Assembly: GCF_964340395.1 (NCBI RefSeq)
Contig: NC_135557.1
Location: forward strand, 23,367,225-23,431,224
Origin: Glandiceps talaboti
Lineage: Eukaryota > Hemichordata > Enteropneusta > Spengelidae
Direction of reading: 5' to 3'
Length of the DNA: 64,000 nt
The stretch's first letter is position 1. Each line of letters begins with the position of its first letter. The notes beneath the pieces were generated by a model. The model did no database searches, was not told the DNA's origin, and saw nothing but the letters and a program-made list of their open reading frames with translations. Both the position numbers and the translations under genes were made by a program. Shown here one piece after another: positions 1 to 15,568 of the stretch.

Positions 1-1100
1 TCATTGCCACATTGACCAATTATGTCCTTGGTCGGTACCATATATTATCTTACCCGGAATCTTGCAGTACCTATCGATATGACATGGAAACCAAAGAACG
101 CGGAACAAGGAAAACTCTACAGATATTGATCCTGGGTTAATGCCAACACGAACGATGACTCATGTTTTTTTTTTTCCCCAATTAAACAAATAAGGTTTAT
201 TTGCAACAAAGATTGAAGATCATCTACATGTATCAGTGTTGACAAGTAGCACACAAAATAATGATTAAAGCATATGACTCATAAACAAGCAATAACAGTC
301 GCTGCCAATCATAAACAAATCATTGTATAATTTGTATAATTGTTTGAATATAAGCGCTTATCCAAAGAGACGACCCTTTTCATACAAAATATGTGCAGGA
401 CCTGGTACATGTTATTGACTCCATGTTCTGAAGTGTGTCATTTTTTTATCAAATTACAGAGACTAGTGGAAACGCCTGGTTCGGCGTCCACACCTAGTGA
501 CTTTGTAACGCGGAAACAAGTCAAAAGTTAATTATGGCATCACCAAGGCCTGTTTCACCACAAATCCACAGACAGACACTATTTGCTATCTGTGCATGAG
601 GGTAAATTCCAATATTAAATGGGTTATCTATTCAAGTAGCATAGTACAGTGACTAGATATATTTTCATCTGAAGTGGGAGTACATGTAGCATATAAATAA
701 CAGAAGACAACTTGTTGAGAGTTTTTAGTCATAATGTCATTTAAAGTCATCATGTTAATTCCTATCAGTTGCAACTTATATTCACATTTCTGCGTGTATA
801 TATTTGTCAATACGTCACCTATAAATGTTATTCCAAAGTTGTACGTAAGCAGTCTGTTCTACCGTAACGGTTTTAGAAAGGGTGACTTTTAAAATGTAAT
901 CACTTCAGTTTGCAGGTGGACTGACAAACTAGAGTAACTAATCCCCATAAAACAAACCAGGAGCTATAATCTGTTTATTCTATAATGGCAAATGGGGTAA
1001 TTTTCATTACTGGATTTCTTTCTTCTTCATTTTGTTCGTTAATTACACTCCAGGAAGTGCAACCTATACTTGAACCAATATTCCCTCTGTGAAATGTTGG
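1..1100. other. Non-coding spacer
   Basis: AT-rich sequence at the left edge. I see no exon with convincing splice sites, no RNA gene and no recognisable repeat family. The short open frames here have no family resemblance or composition suggesting coding. Confidence 0.5.
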
Positions 1101-1126
1101 TATGATATGCTGTGTTTGCAGTTTAT

Positions 1127-2840
1127 TTAATTTATACACCTTTTACCTTGCCTAAGCATGTACAATAAACATTTATAGCCATGGTGATTAGAAATTCTAA
1201 TATATAATGTCGACATCGGCGACTCTTGATAAAAGGTCATACTGCTGACACACACAATGTTATTTATATCTTTGTGGTTATCTTTTTGAAAAAAACCACA
1301 CGTAAATTTAAATTTTATCTCACCTCTAAATACATTAGTCGCCGGTGTTAATCGTTTGGTAATGGTAAAGGTTGTCAACTACACCTGTGTATGTCTCACC
1401 TAGGTATAATTTATTTGTGACCCGAACTCATTAACCACAGTGTGGTGTCAATGTAATATCAGTATTTCGGGTATCTTAGATACGTGTATGACCTAAAACC
1501 TTTAAAGACAGTAATCCTTCAGAAAACTCCCTTCATATAGTTACCGTATGCAACTTTAATATGGTCAATACATTCACGTATTGGAAAGTAGCTGAATGTG
1601 CATGAGTGTATAAAACGCGGAAATTTGTCAAATCCAGCAGTCAAAATCACGTGATAAATATACGTAGCTGAAACGGTACATGTAGGTACTATCTTATCTA
1701 CGAAGACTGCTTCCTGATTAATATTTTGACATTTGACCTTACACATACACATCAACCCGACACAACCAACAATCTCTAATAACTATATGGAGGCGCTTGT
1801 CTATTTCAGACTCAGACTCGTTTCCATCCCCTCCTCGATAAATTTTGAAGTCTGCACTTTATATCCATACATTATCTTGCCGATTAAATCAAATATACGC
1901 AAATATATATACAAGAATATTCAAGCAATATTTGCATGTAATAAGCTACATCATCTTCAAAAATGTTGCAAGCCATTCTTTTCTAAATTCTCTGAAACGC
2001 AACCACATACATACATGACAAAATCAAACAAAAAGATGAGGTTCATATGATGGCAGTATTACATGCATTGTATGATCATATATTTATAACAAAGATGACT
2101 TTTCTCCCGGAGAGGTAGCCATGTGTTTGTTTCTTTACTCCAGTGCGTCATTTCTGTTGTTTTGCAATATAATTTACACAGGGTCAAAATGTTTGTGAAC
2201 TTTGTCAACTAACGGTTGAAGCCTTTGCCAGACAGTCGGTTTATCATGTTTTGATATCTTATTAGTCAATGATGAACATCGGAACTGTAGCTGAGTAAAC
2301 ATACTATGTAGATAGGAAAATGTCTACTGGGTTGCTCTAACCACCTGTCAGCGGAGACGATCGTGAGTGATTAAAGTTACATAATTCCCCATTTGCCCAA
2401 AATAAACAAATTCAATTAAGATATGGTTATATTTTGTGGTAATATACGGTCTAAATGTGGTACTCCCTTCAGTCATTTTACAGTAGCAATAGACATGAGG
2501 AATATAACACATATATTAAAACTGGTTAACAGTGCGTAAAGGTCGCGGTTGGTCCAGTATGATAGGAACGAGTCGAGGTGACTGTAGTCATGGCAACATG
2601 ATATGAAATAGTGAAAACAAATGTTCAATTTCTTACCCGATAGTACTGAATTTAGAAAACAATTCTCAGTGGGAAAATGGGAATAATCCAGAGTGACAAG
2701 TAAATCCACGTAATTTCGAATTGGTAACAGTTATTTATATAAGGTAAAACACTCAACAGTTGACTAATGTAAATAACCGTCTGACCTATTGACAAGACAC
2801 GTTATTCAATCACAGACAAGTGACCAAAATCGAATGCATT
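1127..2840 (-). repeat. Segmental duplication, copy 1 (diverged)
   Basis: Blocks in this stretch recur in the same order and orientation at 4,870-8,100. Matching landmarks include GTCGCC(A/G)(G/A)TGTTA near 1,340 and 5,090, GTGTCAATGT near 1,445 and 5,190, CCACCTGTCAGC near 2,342 and 7,572, GATAGGAAC near 2,560 and 7,838, and TTCTTACCCGATA near 2,630 and 7,902. The copies are clearly diverged and spacing differs, with about 1.5 kb more in copy 2. By eye this is an old duplication; read on the minus strand each copy ends upstream with a TATA box and a conserved splice donor. Confidence 0.55.
2637..2741 (-). promoter_or_regulatory. Candidate TATA promoter and first-exon donor, copy 1
   Basis: On the minus strand a TATATAAATAA box lies at 2,731-2,741. 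About 65 bases after the expected start site comes TATCGG followed by GTAAG, with the exon ending at 2,637. The same box, the motif AACTGTTACC and the same donor context are kept in copy 2 (7,909-8,010), whereas surrounding bases have drifted. Neither first exon has a long open frame, so it would be non-coding or carry only a few codons. Downstream exons would lie at lower coordinates or off the window. Confidence 0.35.
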
Positions 2841-2978
2841 CATATCATAGAGGGAAACAAAATGATGTCTGATAGCCCGACATTGACTTTGCTAACCCGG
2901 CACACCTACCACATGATTGTTTCGATGACATACTTAATCAAGAAATCATGATTGTCTGGGACCCAGAATGAACAACCG

Positions 2979-3271
2979 TCATATAATACCTATATTGAAA
3001 AAAAATGATAGGGGTCGGAGGGCTAATGTTGGGAGGGGTGAGGGGGAATTCGAAGTGTCTGTCAAATCTGGGGGCCATATTTTAAAGTGTGCTAATATTG
3101 ATTTTCTTTCGTCCGTGAACATTTTACAGTTTAAGATAAAGTGTTGCTCATCTTCAGTTTCATTGGTTTGGCACATGGGGCATGTTTTACTGGCTATGCC
3201 TTGTTTATTATGTCTACCTGTTTCTATTTTAGTTTGTGTGAACTTATCCTTAGTTTTGTCAGGGCAGATCT
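2979..3271 (-). mobile_element. Decayed LINE (non-LTR retrotransposon) ORF2 C-terminal fragment
   Basis: The minus strand reads RSALTKLRISSHKLK, then after a one-base shift IETGRHNKQG, then CPMCQTNETEDEQHFILNCK. This is the cysteine/histidine motif (LRxxxHxLxIExGR ... CPxC ... DExHFxLxC) found after the reverse transcriptase domain in many animal LINEs. The frame breaks near 3,225 and is lost again below 2,979, so it is a dead relic. The open plus-strand frame over the same interval is its shadow. Confidence 0.7.
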
Positions 3272-4869
<1,598 letters not shown>

Positions 4870-4870
<1 letters not shown>

Positions 4871-7800
4871 AGATAGTGATATCACATTCCTTAATCAGAT
4901 TGTATTTTGAATAACTGGAATATAATGACATTAATGTCATGATAATTACACATTCCAATGTATGGATGTCATCGATAAGAGTCATGCTGACACACTTAAC
5001 GTGTTAATTATATTTTTATCAGCAGGACAAACACTCATAATTTAGGGCTAATCTCAATTTGTATTCTGCCCATAAATACCATGACTAGTCGCCGATGTTA
5101 GTTTGATGACGAGAGAGGTCGTTATCATCACCGATATGTATACATAAACTAGACATAGATGACTGTCGACCTCATATGTATAAGGTAGTGTCAATGTGAT
5201 GATCAGTACTACTAGTTTTCGGATATCTTACAAGGCATGACTTAACACTTTTAGAGACTTCAAGTAAAATCACTGATATCTAATCGTGCCACTCAAATGT
5301 GGTCAGATAAAATCATAAATTCATATTTTGGGGAAATGTATTGTCAGAAACCCTGAAACATGTCAAAATCAAAAGTCAAAATTGAGTGATAGCTGACAAC
5401 TGTATTTGTAATATACGTTCCCCTTTGATGACGTATTAACAGCTGACCTTAGGCCTATAGACCTGTATCTGAACTGTGTAAAAGGGTTTAAACGCACTTA
5501 AATTCTGATTCTTACTTTTTCCTACATTTTACTTACATATACTGGCAATTCACCCAAGGCCATAGAAATATAGGCTTCGGTAACTATACGTACTGCATTC
5601 ATTTTTAATATCATCAGGATAGGCACCTACTTTCTACAGGGTTAATAATTTGCCGTCATTGTCTGCAAATTAACACAGACTATTATCCACTCCAATTCAG
5701 TTTGTTTCAGGCAGTGGGTGACATGAGAGGTATTCTTGATCAACGAAACAGGGTTCGTTTGACCACTGGAAATATTTTTGATACTCCCAACTGTGCCTAT
5801 CACCTCACGGATACAAATTTGACCTCGTTCTATCACGCAACATACACCAGTACATGCATGTCTTCATTTTGGGCACAATAGCTTAACTAACATTATTCAT
5901 AATGGTAATTAATTCATTAACAACGATGAACTAGTCTTAAATGCACGATGTTATATTATATCAGATGGCAATGGCAGATTGAAACAGAGAACGGGTGTGA
6001 TAGTTGATTCCTTAATAGCGCCCTCACCGATATTCAGTGAAGATGATTTTCTTACACGAAAAAAAAAACGCTATGTAAATACAATTAAAACGAAATTAAT
6101 TAACCAAATGTATTGTATCTAAAATTAAATACGTTCGCCTATTGAGAAATGTATTATATTTCGTTATCCAACTTCATTCAGTATTATACGAAAACAGACA
6201 CGTTAATTGCCCTATAATTATTTTATTGTTTAATAAATAAATTATATGTGTTTTCTTTTAAATAACCACGCAAACTCGTACAAGTATATTCTTAAAATCC
6301 TCCATTTAGATACAATGACACTCGTAATATGCTCAGCTTGGGACAAGGTCACTGGTGTGAAACAGATAGACTTAAAAGTGAATGAAAGATGACTGTCTTT
6401 GAAAACACCTTGCCACTGGTTAAACAAACCACAAGAGCTGTTCAAAACAGGACCAAGTTTAGATACTATAGATAGTATTCAAATATATGAGTATGTTCAA
6501 ATACATGGTATATGTCTATATATTGTAACGGAGTTCAGTGTTTATACTCTGAGACACTTTAACTATACAATGTCGTTTTCTTGATACACTGCGATTTATA
6601 TTTAGTTTTCACAACAATTCCTTCTTTTAAAATATGTTGTCGTATTCAGTTAGTTACTTGTTTGTTTCACTCATACTCTAACTTGAAAAAAATAGTCCCA
6701 ACTCATGAGACTATTTGTAAATCGCCAGACTTAAAGTAAAGATGTTATCGGTGGCCAAGAGATTGAATCACTTGCCTCTTACTACTGCGGTCGGGGTTAG
6801 AACCCATTCAGGGTTTAATTAAATTTACCACGTTGTAAGTAAGAATAGTGTCGTTCACTTTGACTCTACCGAACAACGCAGGTTTTCTCATGCATTGAGA
6901 CAGTACTGAACCCATGAGGGATGGCCCTCACTGGACTCTTTGGTGGATAAGTGTTTAAATACTTAAAGAACTATCCAGATAAGACAACTAAGATATATTT
7001 GTTTCCTGATAAGGTGTGACATGCGTGATACGTTTATGTTACACAGTAACAATTGCAATGGTGATATATTAAGTGCGATACCACACATTATCATCAAAAC
7101 ACTCATATCTCGACACAGAGGGCTCCCTTCACTTCGTAATATTATATATGATGACATGACTTTTTTTTTACAAAGTTGATAAAGTGATTTTGATCAAATG
7201 AAAGTGTACATCAATCGAACGAATTTGGAATAAAAAAACATTAGGCCATTGTTTTTACATTTCAGAAAATATAAAAATTGTGGGGGAAAGTGACAAAAAC
7301 GTGAATTTGCAAATTATCAAGTTGATACAGACGGATGATTGTCAATTTCAATTCCTAACACTTTAGTAAAAAGAAAGTCCTGACAAGCCCAAACCGTTAC
7401 TCGTTATTGATCAGGCAAAAGAGTTCGCTGCACCCAATTTTATGCATACCAATTAATCTCAAGGCCATGGGCACAATGTCTGTTTATCTTTATCCAAGTT
7501 AATATTGCACAGAATAACTTCGAGTAAACATCACCTTAGTAGATAGATACATGAAGCTGTCTATGTAACAGCCACCTGTCAGCTGAGACGACCTAGTGTC
7601 ACACTTCAAACACAACGAGTGGAGACAATCGTGTCGTTCCCTATTTCATCTACTGTTTGCAAAATATATTAACATAAATAATCGCTGTGATGGCATGTGT
7701 ATGATCTAACTGTCTGTAAACTGTATCCACTTAATTTAAGATAACTCCCCTGGCTTAGTTTAAAACAGAAGTAATAGAGAAAATAAACACATTAAAACAT

Positions 7801-8100
7801 ATTAACGTGTGTTAAAAGGTGACGTCGGTAAACATGTGATAGGAACTAGGTGACCGTAGTCGTATCAACATGATATAAAATGGTGAACAGAAATATTACA
7901 TTTCTTACCCGATATTCCAGAGTTTATGTAAACCAATACGTAGACGAAGAATGTGAATAATCCAGAGACATATAGGTAAATCCGTGTAATTTGGTAACAG
8001 TTATTTATAACTTAAAATGTTCGATCCTTAACTAATGTAAATAATCGGATCACGTGACGAGGATAACATACTTAAATCACAAAGATGGCAGACGGATAAA
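4870..8100 (-). repeat. Segmental duplication, copy 2 (diverged)
   Basis: Partner of the copy at 1,127-2,840, in the same order and orientation. The best-kept parts are 4,920-5,110, 5,180-5,430, 7,500-7,640 and 7,790-8,100. The middle part (about 5,470-7,480) is longer than its counterpart, suggesting insertion here or deletion in copy 1. No open frame shared between the copies was found. Confidence 0.5.
7909..8010 (-). promoter_or_regulatory. Candidate TATA promoter and first-exon donor, copy 2
   Basis: On the minus strand TTATAAATAA lies at 8,001-8,010, followed by the shared AACTGTTACC motif and, at 7,909, TATCGG before GTAAGAAAT. This element parallels 2,637-2,741. Conservation of box, spacing and donor between diverged copies is the evidence; no transcript data are available here. 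Confidence 0.35.
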
Positions 8101-9953
8101 ACCGAATGGTTCGTCGTAGAGGGCAATACATCTAGAGGAGTTCGGATAGATAATGAATAATGTGTGTGTGTGTGGGGGGGGGGGGGTAGTGGTGGGTAAA
8201 ATTTAGCAAGAATTTAGAATTCTTCAACTTATCAGACAGTTCGACATAATGCCAAGAAAGTAGTGAAATAATCACACTTCTTAACCTCTTCCTTCTTACC
8301 TCCCACCCCTACTATAAATTTGATATTTTCAAGAATCTCTATTGTGTTTGTTTATTCCGAACAATCGTAATTAGTGATTAGACTTCACTTGATTAGTCCA
8401 CGGGTCAAAACAATCGAGTCGGGGAAGGGAGTTAAATAATTGTGTATATAAAAAAGTACAATAAAAACATAACGCGAATATTAGATAATGGTAAAGTAAA
8501 TAGTTCCAAGTGATATCGTGGTAAAAGTAGTGGTAAAAGTCCGATACATGGCTTCCTCCAAAATTGAAAAGTAACAGATAGTGACATGTAAAAGAAATGT
8601 AATTTGATTCGATTTTTTTTCCAATTCTAGCACAACTATATCAATCACTGACAACCACAGTTAATGTGTTGTAGTACATATATTTAATAATAACAGTACT
8701 AAACAGCGCCATCTACCATGGCGTGAGTACAATTGACAGTCTGCGATCAAAAGCTCTCAGCATATCTTCTTTTACAATTGCCAGTGTTTCATCAGAATTG
8801 AATCTGATTATGTATCTGTAGTAAATGCACTATATACATATATTTTTAAAAAAGTCCAACCAGACAAATTTTTATTGGTTACTGGTATCAACATACATAC
8901 GATTTTAGGTGATAAATAACACTCTGATAGTTTTTTCAACTTTAAAATATTGTAAAGTAACCCTTACTGCATCGTGCGTCATTGCAATTTTTGGGATTTC
9001 CTGCAAACGTTTATGGGAAATACTGTCAGCAATTGTCATCACATGCATATACTTTTAACACGTGACGGTCACTTTGTACAGATTTACATGTATCGTAGTG
9101 TCTTGTTTTAATTCATGTTGGATATTTATAATTAACAATATAATGCTTATATCTGAAAGATAGAACAAATTGAGTTTTTTTGAGTATAAGTTCAATAATT
9201 ATAATTATTATTAGTATGAAGAAATTATAATTTAATTGATCAAACATGTAGCTAAAATATAATAAATATAAACAGTTTCACCTATTTTTTTCAATATAAT
9301 ATTTGCGGACAAAGTTACCATCAGTGATTCCCAAATGTAGCAATTCCTAAATAAACACATAACACATGGAATGTTTACTAGAAAACAATAAATAATGTGG
9401 AATGAAATAGTATAATAAACAAACCACCTAGTCATCAAATTTCTCATAGTTTGTCACTATCGACATACATTAACATTTGGCAGGGAAATGCATCTCATTA
9501 TCTACAACAAATCAAGGCTGATTACCCCCTCCCCCCAACCTTGCTGACGTAAACTAGACTTGTATACTGTAATTCAACAAATTACACCAACATTGGCAAA
9601 TCCAAAATGCATTTTCTATTTCGCGTCATAATATACGGCTAGGTCAGTTATAATGTATACAAATGTACCCAGGTTGTCATGTATTTCCCATTTGTGTAAA
9701 CACCGGAAAGGAAGGAAGTTAATGCTAACAATTATTATATAAGAATGTCTACTTTGATTTTACAGTCATTATTGCCGCAGAGTCTTCGACATAATTTCTC
9801 CTTAGAGTTTTCATAATAAGATGTTCAGTGCTATCCTATCAAATATTTCTGGAGATTCCATTATCAGGGCTGAACAAAACCCAGGTGATAGTCTAGCTTC
9901 AATATTGCCAACACAGTAGTCAAGGAACCGCCGACCCATGGGGATAAATATAT
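8101..9953. other. Non-coding spacer downstream of the GPCR gene
   Basis: AT-rich DNA with a (TG)n-G tract at 8,160-8,187. No exon or RNA gene is apparent. Because the GPCR gene runs leftward and stops at 9,954, part of this must be its 3' untranslated region, but no single polyadenylation signal stands out. Confidence 0.5.
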
Positions 9954-12289
9954 TCAACGGACACGTCCACTTCTCCGTGCTTCTGTTGACGGCTTCTTCT
10001 TACAACATAAGTCATAGTACAAATCAATTGTACGAACACGAAGAAGGAACAACACAAATATAAACATGCCTTGTAAAGTATTAGCTAAAATGAACAGGTA
10101 ATCTAATAGATCAGATTGAACAAAGCTATCCAGAAATCCGAGAATCCATGTAAGACCCATAGCCATAGACATCTTGATAGCAAATACAACCTGCCGAGTC
10201 ACATATGATTGTTGACGATGTTTCCCCATCTGACGTTCTGCTTTCGCCATTGAGTAAACACTGAAGGCGAAACTGAAAACATCAAAAATACATAACAACC
10301 CAGCCGGGACAAGAAACACAGCGATCAGCGGCTCGAGGCGGCCGATCCAGCATACACGTCCCTCACCATATCTGATTCGATACTGCCTTGGAGCGAGCTC
10401 ATCAACCAATACACACCCTCCTACAACCACAAGGGGAACAATCCAAGCAAACAAACAGTACAGGTAAAATGTTTTACCATTCTCATTGGAGTTAACAACA
10501 AACGTTCTACGAAACATATACATGACATCAAAAGCCATAACACTCATCCAAGAGAACGCCACCAGCCAGGCATAATGAGAGAGTATGGCAACTACTTTAC
10601 ACAGCAACTGATACTTTGTGTAATCCATCAAGGTTATAAACATCATCTGCGCAAAGATCAAGGCCAAGGATAAGTTCAACAAAATCTTTCCTGGTCGATT
10701 TCTTACCTTTTTAAATATACAAATGGTAAGGAACGTGATAAATGAACACATAATGGATATGATACAGCCAATCAGAGTGAAGAGTTGTTTCCTTTTTGTT
10801 TTGGAATTGTAGTCCCAAAACGTAAAAGCTTGTTCGTCCACGTGACAGGTATATGCATGAATTCCATCATCAGTCACGTGATACTGACCAGGTAAGAACA
10901 TTTGCGATTTGACGTGTAGTGTGCCATCAATTATTTTAAAATCAGATTTATGGTTTTTGACAATTAAACCAGAACAGTTGAACAAGTGGTTTCCATGGGT
11001 TACAGTAGCGTTACCATGACAACCCAATAACTCAAAACTAGCCTTAATTAAACTATTTTTCTCAAAGTGACAACTTCTCAATGGTTTTGTGTTTGTCGAA
11101 TTAACGTAAGCGTCCATCGTGGATGCAATCATATTCGCTATATCGAACTGTGTTGTATCATTCCTGGTTTGAATTTTAAAAACAGTTTCGATACCATCAT
11201 GGCAGAATACAGGATTCGATTGTTCGATTGACACAAACGACAAACTTATGTTCTCCCCTGAAAACAGACTCTTTGATCTGTCTAATATATTCGCACAGGC
11301 GTTTGGGAATACAACGTCAATAGGATCCCACTCAAAAGAAATGAGGTAAGTAAAGGTCCAAAGATTGAAAGCATCACCTGTAGACATATGGAGTTCTTCT
11401 GTGTGTATGGCCTTCGTAGCATTCATGACAAAAATACGGATCAAAGTGTTAAGGTCTAACTCTAGAGTCAAAACGTTAGAAATATCGAGCTTCTGTGTTG
11501 ATGGTACACTAACATGAATCGATAAAACCCAGTCGGATGGAATATTAAAGCTACTGTCATTTATTTGCGTAGGTGAATTAGCTAGACGTGTGGGAGACAC
11601 AACACGTCCAGAATTCATCAAACACGGTTCATCCCCCTCACTATTAGATACACTAAGACAGTCCTTTCCTACACACTTTTCTTGTAAAACGTCAAATATT
11701 TCACCTGGTTGACAATCCCAGTGCCCTGTGATTGATTGGTGACTAATTACCATTTGTTGCTCACCCATAGCATTAAAGTCAAATAGAATATCGAAAGTAG
11801 GATACCGGGTTGGGTGGCTATAATTTGACGGAATACCACATTTAGCGCTCAATTCTACATCAAAATACTCACTACAAAGTAAACAGTATATGTTATTATA
11901 AAGTGATTCTCGAAAATATTCTACTAGAGATACATAACTATTACAAAGACCAATGATTGTATTATTAGTAAACGTTTGTGGACACGATTTCACAATCTTG
12001 CTGCAAGAGTCGAGCTTTGAAACGATGGCTTCGGGGATGACAGAAACATAGTTACAATCATCAAGAGAAAGTGCTGTCGTCAATACGGCGTGAATAAATG
12101 TATTGTTGTCCCCGGCCCCCTCGAGTGGTATATTATTAAATAGTCTTCGAAGACGCATTGGACAAGCCCATTCGGACCCTGTAAATTGCACACTTGATAT
12201 GTTTTCTCCGTGACACATTGCACAGTAAATATTTCGATAAACACCACCATTTGGAGTGACGACCGGAACAAGCTCCAAAATTGCAGTAC
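9954..12289 (-). CDS. GPCR exon 3: cysteine-rich ectodomain and 7TM domain
   Basis: The acceptor TATTTTTACAG ends at 12,290. The exon adds 778 codons and a stop at 9,954 and holds the whole 7TM domain without introns, as is common in this family. The intron before it (12,290-12,738) carries a (CATA)n microsatellite. Confidence 0.9.
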
Positions 12290-12664
12290 CTGTAAAAATA
12301 AAGACAAAAAATGGCCATCATCACATGCAACAGGATGTGAATATAAGTTATTTTGTCTTTATACATCTTAGACATAACTGTATGTATTCACAATGGTGCA
12401 GATATGGGTAGTTAAAGAAGTCAAGGATTCGTTTGTCTAACTTGTCAATACTACTGTGACAATGGAAGCCTGTTGACTTGAATTGGGCTCAACGAAAGTC
12501 TTATTAAAATATTGACAGACAGACAGACGGAGACAGATAGACTAACATACACACGGCTAGAGAATCAAGGTTGAAAGAGTTACCTATGAAGGAACATACA
12601 TACATACATACATTCATACGCACGCACACACACACATACATACATACATACATACATACATACA

Positions 12665-12697
<33 letters not shown>

Positions 12698-13495
12698 GAG
12701 AGATTTTACGAATAATTAGTTTATGTCTATAGTCTCACCATTAAAGTGTTCACACTTCTGTCTGGTTTGTTGATAGGTCCAGCTTCTTGGACATTTGCTA
12801 AATGCCCAGACATGAGCAGACGTCGTCTCAGACTTCGTCTCCAAGCAAAATTGAGTATCAACCTCTAGCTCTGCTGAATCACTGTTGTTGAGACAAACAT
12901 CAACGTAGTCATGACAACACTCATTCCGACCTAAGCAAGTACTTTGACAACTACACAGCCAATATTTTGGATTAACTAGAATTGTGCGATTACACATTGG
13001 CCCTGTAGATGTCATACATGAATCTAACCTTTGACCTGTATCATCATCCAAACATAACAGTGAATCCATATCTACATATTTGATTTTGTTATCGAAAAAC
13101 AATTTTTTCGTCGATGAAGCAATAGACCTATACGGATTCACAGTCGTTGTTGACTTTTCTGTGGATTTGTTTTGTTTTGGCGTAAAACCAACCGAGTTGG
13201 ACGTTGTCGATATGTTTGTATCAGAAAAAGTCTTATTCAGAAATGAGTCACGAAACGTAGTTGACGTTATTGTGACTTGAGGTTCTGTAATGGATGATGC
13301 CAGAAACTGTCCTGTCGTTGGCTCACGTGATGTTTCAGTAGACGTATATGGGATATTGGCTTCGTTGTCGTCTGCTTTTGTAGTCACAGTGTAGTCAACA
13401 TTGGCCGATGTTGCTCCTGTTGACGTCGACCACATAACTGCGCTTTCCCCGTGGAGGAAGATAACCAAACAAGCAAACCACCAGACTACAAACAT
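9954..13495 (-). CDS. Methuselah-like/adhesion-type GPCR with somatomedin-B-like N-terminus (two coding exons, 1,030 aa)
   Basis: Seven-helix cell-surface receptor. Coding exons 13,495-12,739 and 12,289-9,954 join in phase 1 (757 + 2,336 bases = 1,031 codons with stop). Residues 1-19 (MFVVWWFACLVIFLHGESA) are a signal peptide. Residues about 22-130 are Ser/Thr-rich and mucin-like. Residues about 148-201 hold a cysteine cluster with CSCQSTC...ECCHDYVDVC, typical of somatomedin B. Two YxNIYCxxC motifs (near 271 and 385) begin a cysteine-rich ectodomain. The 7TM region spans about 755-1003, with family-2 motifs WMSVMAFDV (TM3), MGLTWILGF (TM6) and ANTLQGMFIFVLF (TM7), and a short basic tail. I see no GAIN/GPS cleavage motif; the pre-TM1 stretch VTDDGIHAYTC resembles Methuselah-like receptors. 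The ligand is unknown. The start at 13,495 is chosen because an acceptor lies at 13,523 and the signal peptide begins here. Confidence 0.9.
12595..12692. repeat. (CATA)n microsatellite in the GPCR intron
   Basis: Imperfect tetranucleotide array lying between the two coding exons. Open frames spelling repeated MYVC over it are not genes. Confidence 0.9.
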
Positions 13496-13522
13496 TTTGT
13501 CAATTTTACAGTGACCTTCTTT
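12739..13522 (-). CDS. GPCR exon 2: 5' UTR end, signal peptide, mucin-like region, SMB-like domain
   Basis: The acceptor TTTTCTACACAG ends at 13,523; coding starts at ATG 13,495; the donor is AATG followed by GTGAGACT at 12,738. A longer open frame begins at 13,537 but lies across the acceptor and would bury the signal peptide, so I reject that start. Ending in phase 1, the exon splits a glycine codon with exon 3. Confidence 0.85.
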
Positions 13523-15568
13523 CTGTGTAGAAAACAAGAAGAGACACGGTCTTTAGCATTTTGACGAAGCGACAAAGTTGTGTAAATTATAATCTACAAG
13601 TAACATGTACAAAAAGTGTTGTTATACCCAGTTCTATTCCTGCATAGTTTTAGTTACTGGATAGGTTTCTGTAACATGGGATCGGACCTCGAAACGTGCA
13701 TCATTTATTACTAACACGATTGCTGCGTTTTTATAACCAAACGATCTTCCACTGACGCTCAAAATTTCGCATGGTTTACGAACGACTTCATCCCTATCCG
13801 AGAAATCTGACGTCATGCAGCTAACAAAGTCGACGTGATGATCGAAGCTTAGAAAATGTAAGAAGAACTCACATAGTAACCGTACGGTGACATTTGTAAG
13901 TTTCTACTTTCCACTAAAAAGATGTCATCGTGGTTAAATTATGTCAACTGAGACATTTGCCTTATACTTACTATATTTACACAAGGATTATATCAACTTT
14001 ACCTGGTTTAAAATACATTGTCAAATATTACGACATTTCGTAGTCCAACATGTACAGCTGCCCCTGTATCCCACTTAAATGTAAGAATAACAAATGTAAT
14101 AACTTGCAGCCCCATAAGGTTCATAGTTGAAAGACGAAGGGGAACTGCAGTCAAGAATCCAATAACAGCAAAACGTGACTTTTTATTGGTCTTGGTGTTT
14201 TATAACCACCAATTTCATCGTATTTAAGGACACATCTCGGTCACGTTATATGATAGAAACCGGTTTAACAAATACTCGACAGAAAGCGTGTCATACACAT
14301 CCTACTCGTAATTATCTAGGCTGTATAAACAACAATCCGGAAGGATATTATTACCTCACTGAATATTTTGCAAATGTACAGTGGTGCGCAATACATGTAT
14401 CTCAGACCACCAAACGTGGGAGATATGGGCAGATAGAAATATTGACATTCAATGAACTTTCCTATAGAAAGTAGGTGCATAAACGACTTGAATTAGAAAA
14501 ACAAGTTAAATTTAAAAAGATAAGAAATACGTATTGTTAAGTTAAAAAGCTTCCTATAACTGGGAATATGTTTAAAGAGCGATAGCAACAATCTAAGCGT
14601 ACAACAAATTAGTTTAAAATAAAATAAAACATGACTGTTGTTGCCTAATGGATCACGTTATTACAGGATGTCAAATGTAAACTATATAGAATGAACTGCA
14701 ACCACTGCATCACATCTCAATAAGTAATATCAACAACTAATTATCTCTACACCACATCCAATTCTCAAGATGTAAAGGTATTATAAGATCTACTTTATGC
14801 AAGTAATTAGTTTCGAAAAAAAAAGTGCATTAGTAAAACAGCACACCTAAAACATTTCCGTCCCAAGACGTGTGCTGTATATCGAGAAAGCGAGACCTTA
14901 CTTTACAACTAACAGTGATACCTCATGATAGATGTACGTTCTGGCGGCGAATGAAACAGCACTTGTGAAATACAGTAAAACACAAAGGAATTATCGCATC
15001 CCATGAGTTTTTGTAAATTCTGAGACTTGAAACTTCAAGTCTTGAAACGGTGTGTTCATTCACCATTTTAATTAACTCGTGGATAGACTTAATTTAGCCG
15101 CATGTGTAAACACGGCTCCGGGGTCGATCTCTCGCTTATCAGTTTGCCATATTATATGAATATATGTATATGTAACGTCTACATGAACTCCAAGCAATCC
15201 TCATTGCTCGGGCCAAGGTGTGAAAACAAGACTTGACATGTAGAACTTTATATGTGGGTAGTCAGTCCATAGTGTTAATGCTTTAGTTGTTTATTCGTGT
15301 TTCTTGAAAAGGTACTGAACGTACGGTCATCTTAATTTTTCGAACCCCAACATGATTCACATATGATCATACCCTACTAAATGATAACTCTGTATTTTTT
15401 ATATCAAACACATCGGGTTCCTATATTATTAGTCAAAGTATATAAAGCAAAAGTTAAGTTTAACGATAAATAGGCAAATTAAAACAATAACTAAAGTAAA
15501 TATTTTCACGATGTACGAATGTAAGGCAGTGTACGCAAAGCTCAGAGTTTGGGGAAAAATGAACATAC
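13523..15568 (-). other. Intron 1 of the GPCR gene
   Basis: Lies between the donor at 15,568 and the acceptor at 13,523. Nothing in it looks coding on either strand: the frames of 60-100 codons have no splice support or family resemblance. Assignment as an intron depends on the inferred 5' UTR exon. Confidence 0.5.

Noticed and set aside
14018-14474. Plus-strand frames of 69 and 99 codons and a hydrophobic minus-strand frame of about 64 codons
   Set aside because: They lie in the inferred GPCR intron, have no splice support or family match, and the minus frame has no early ATG.
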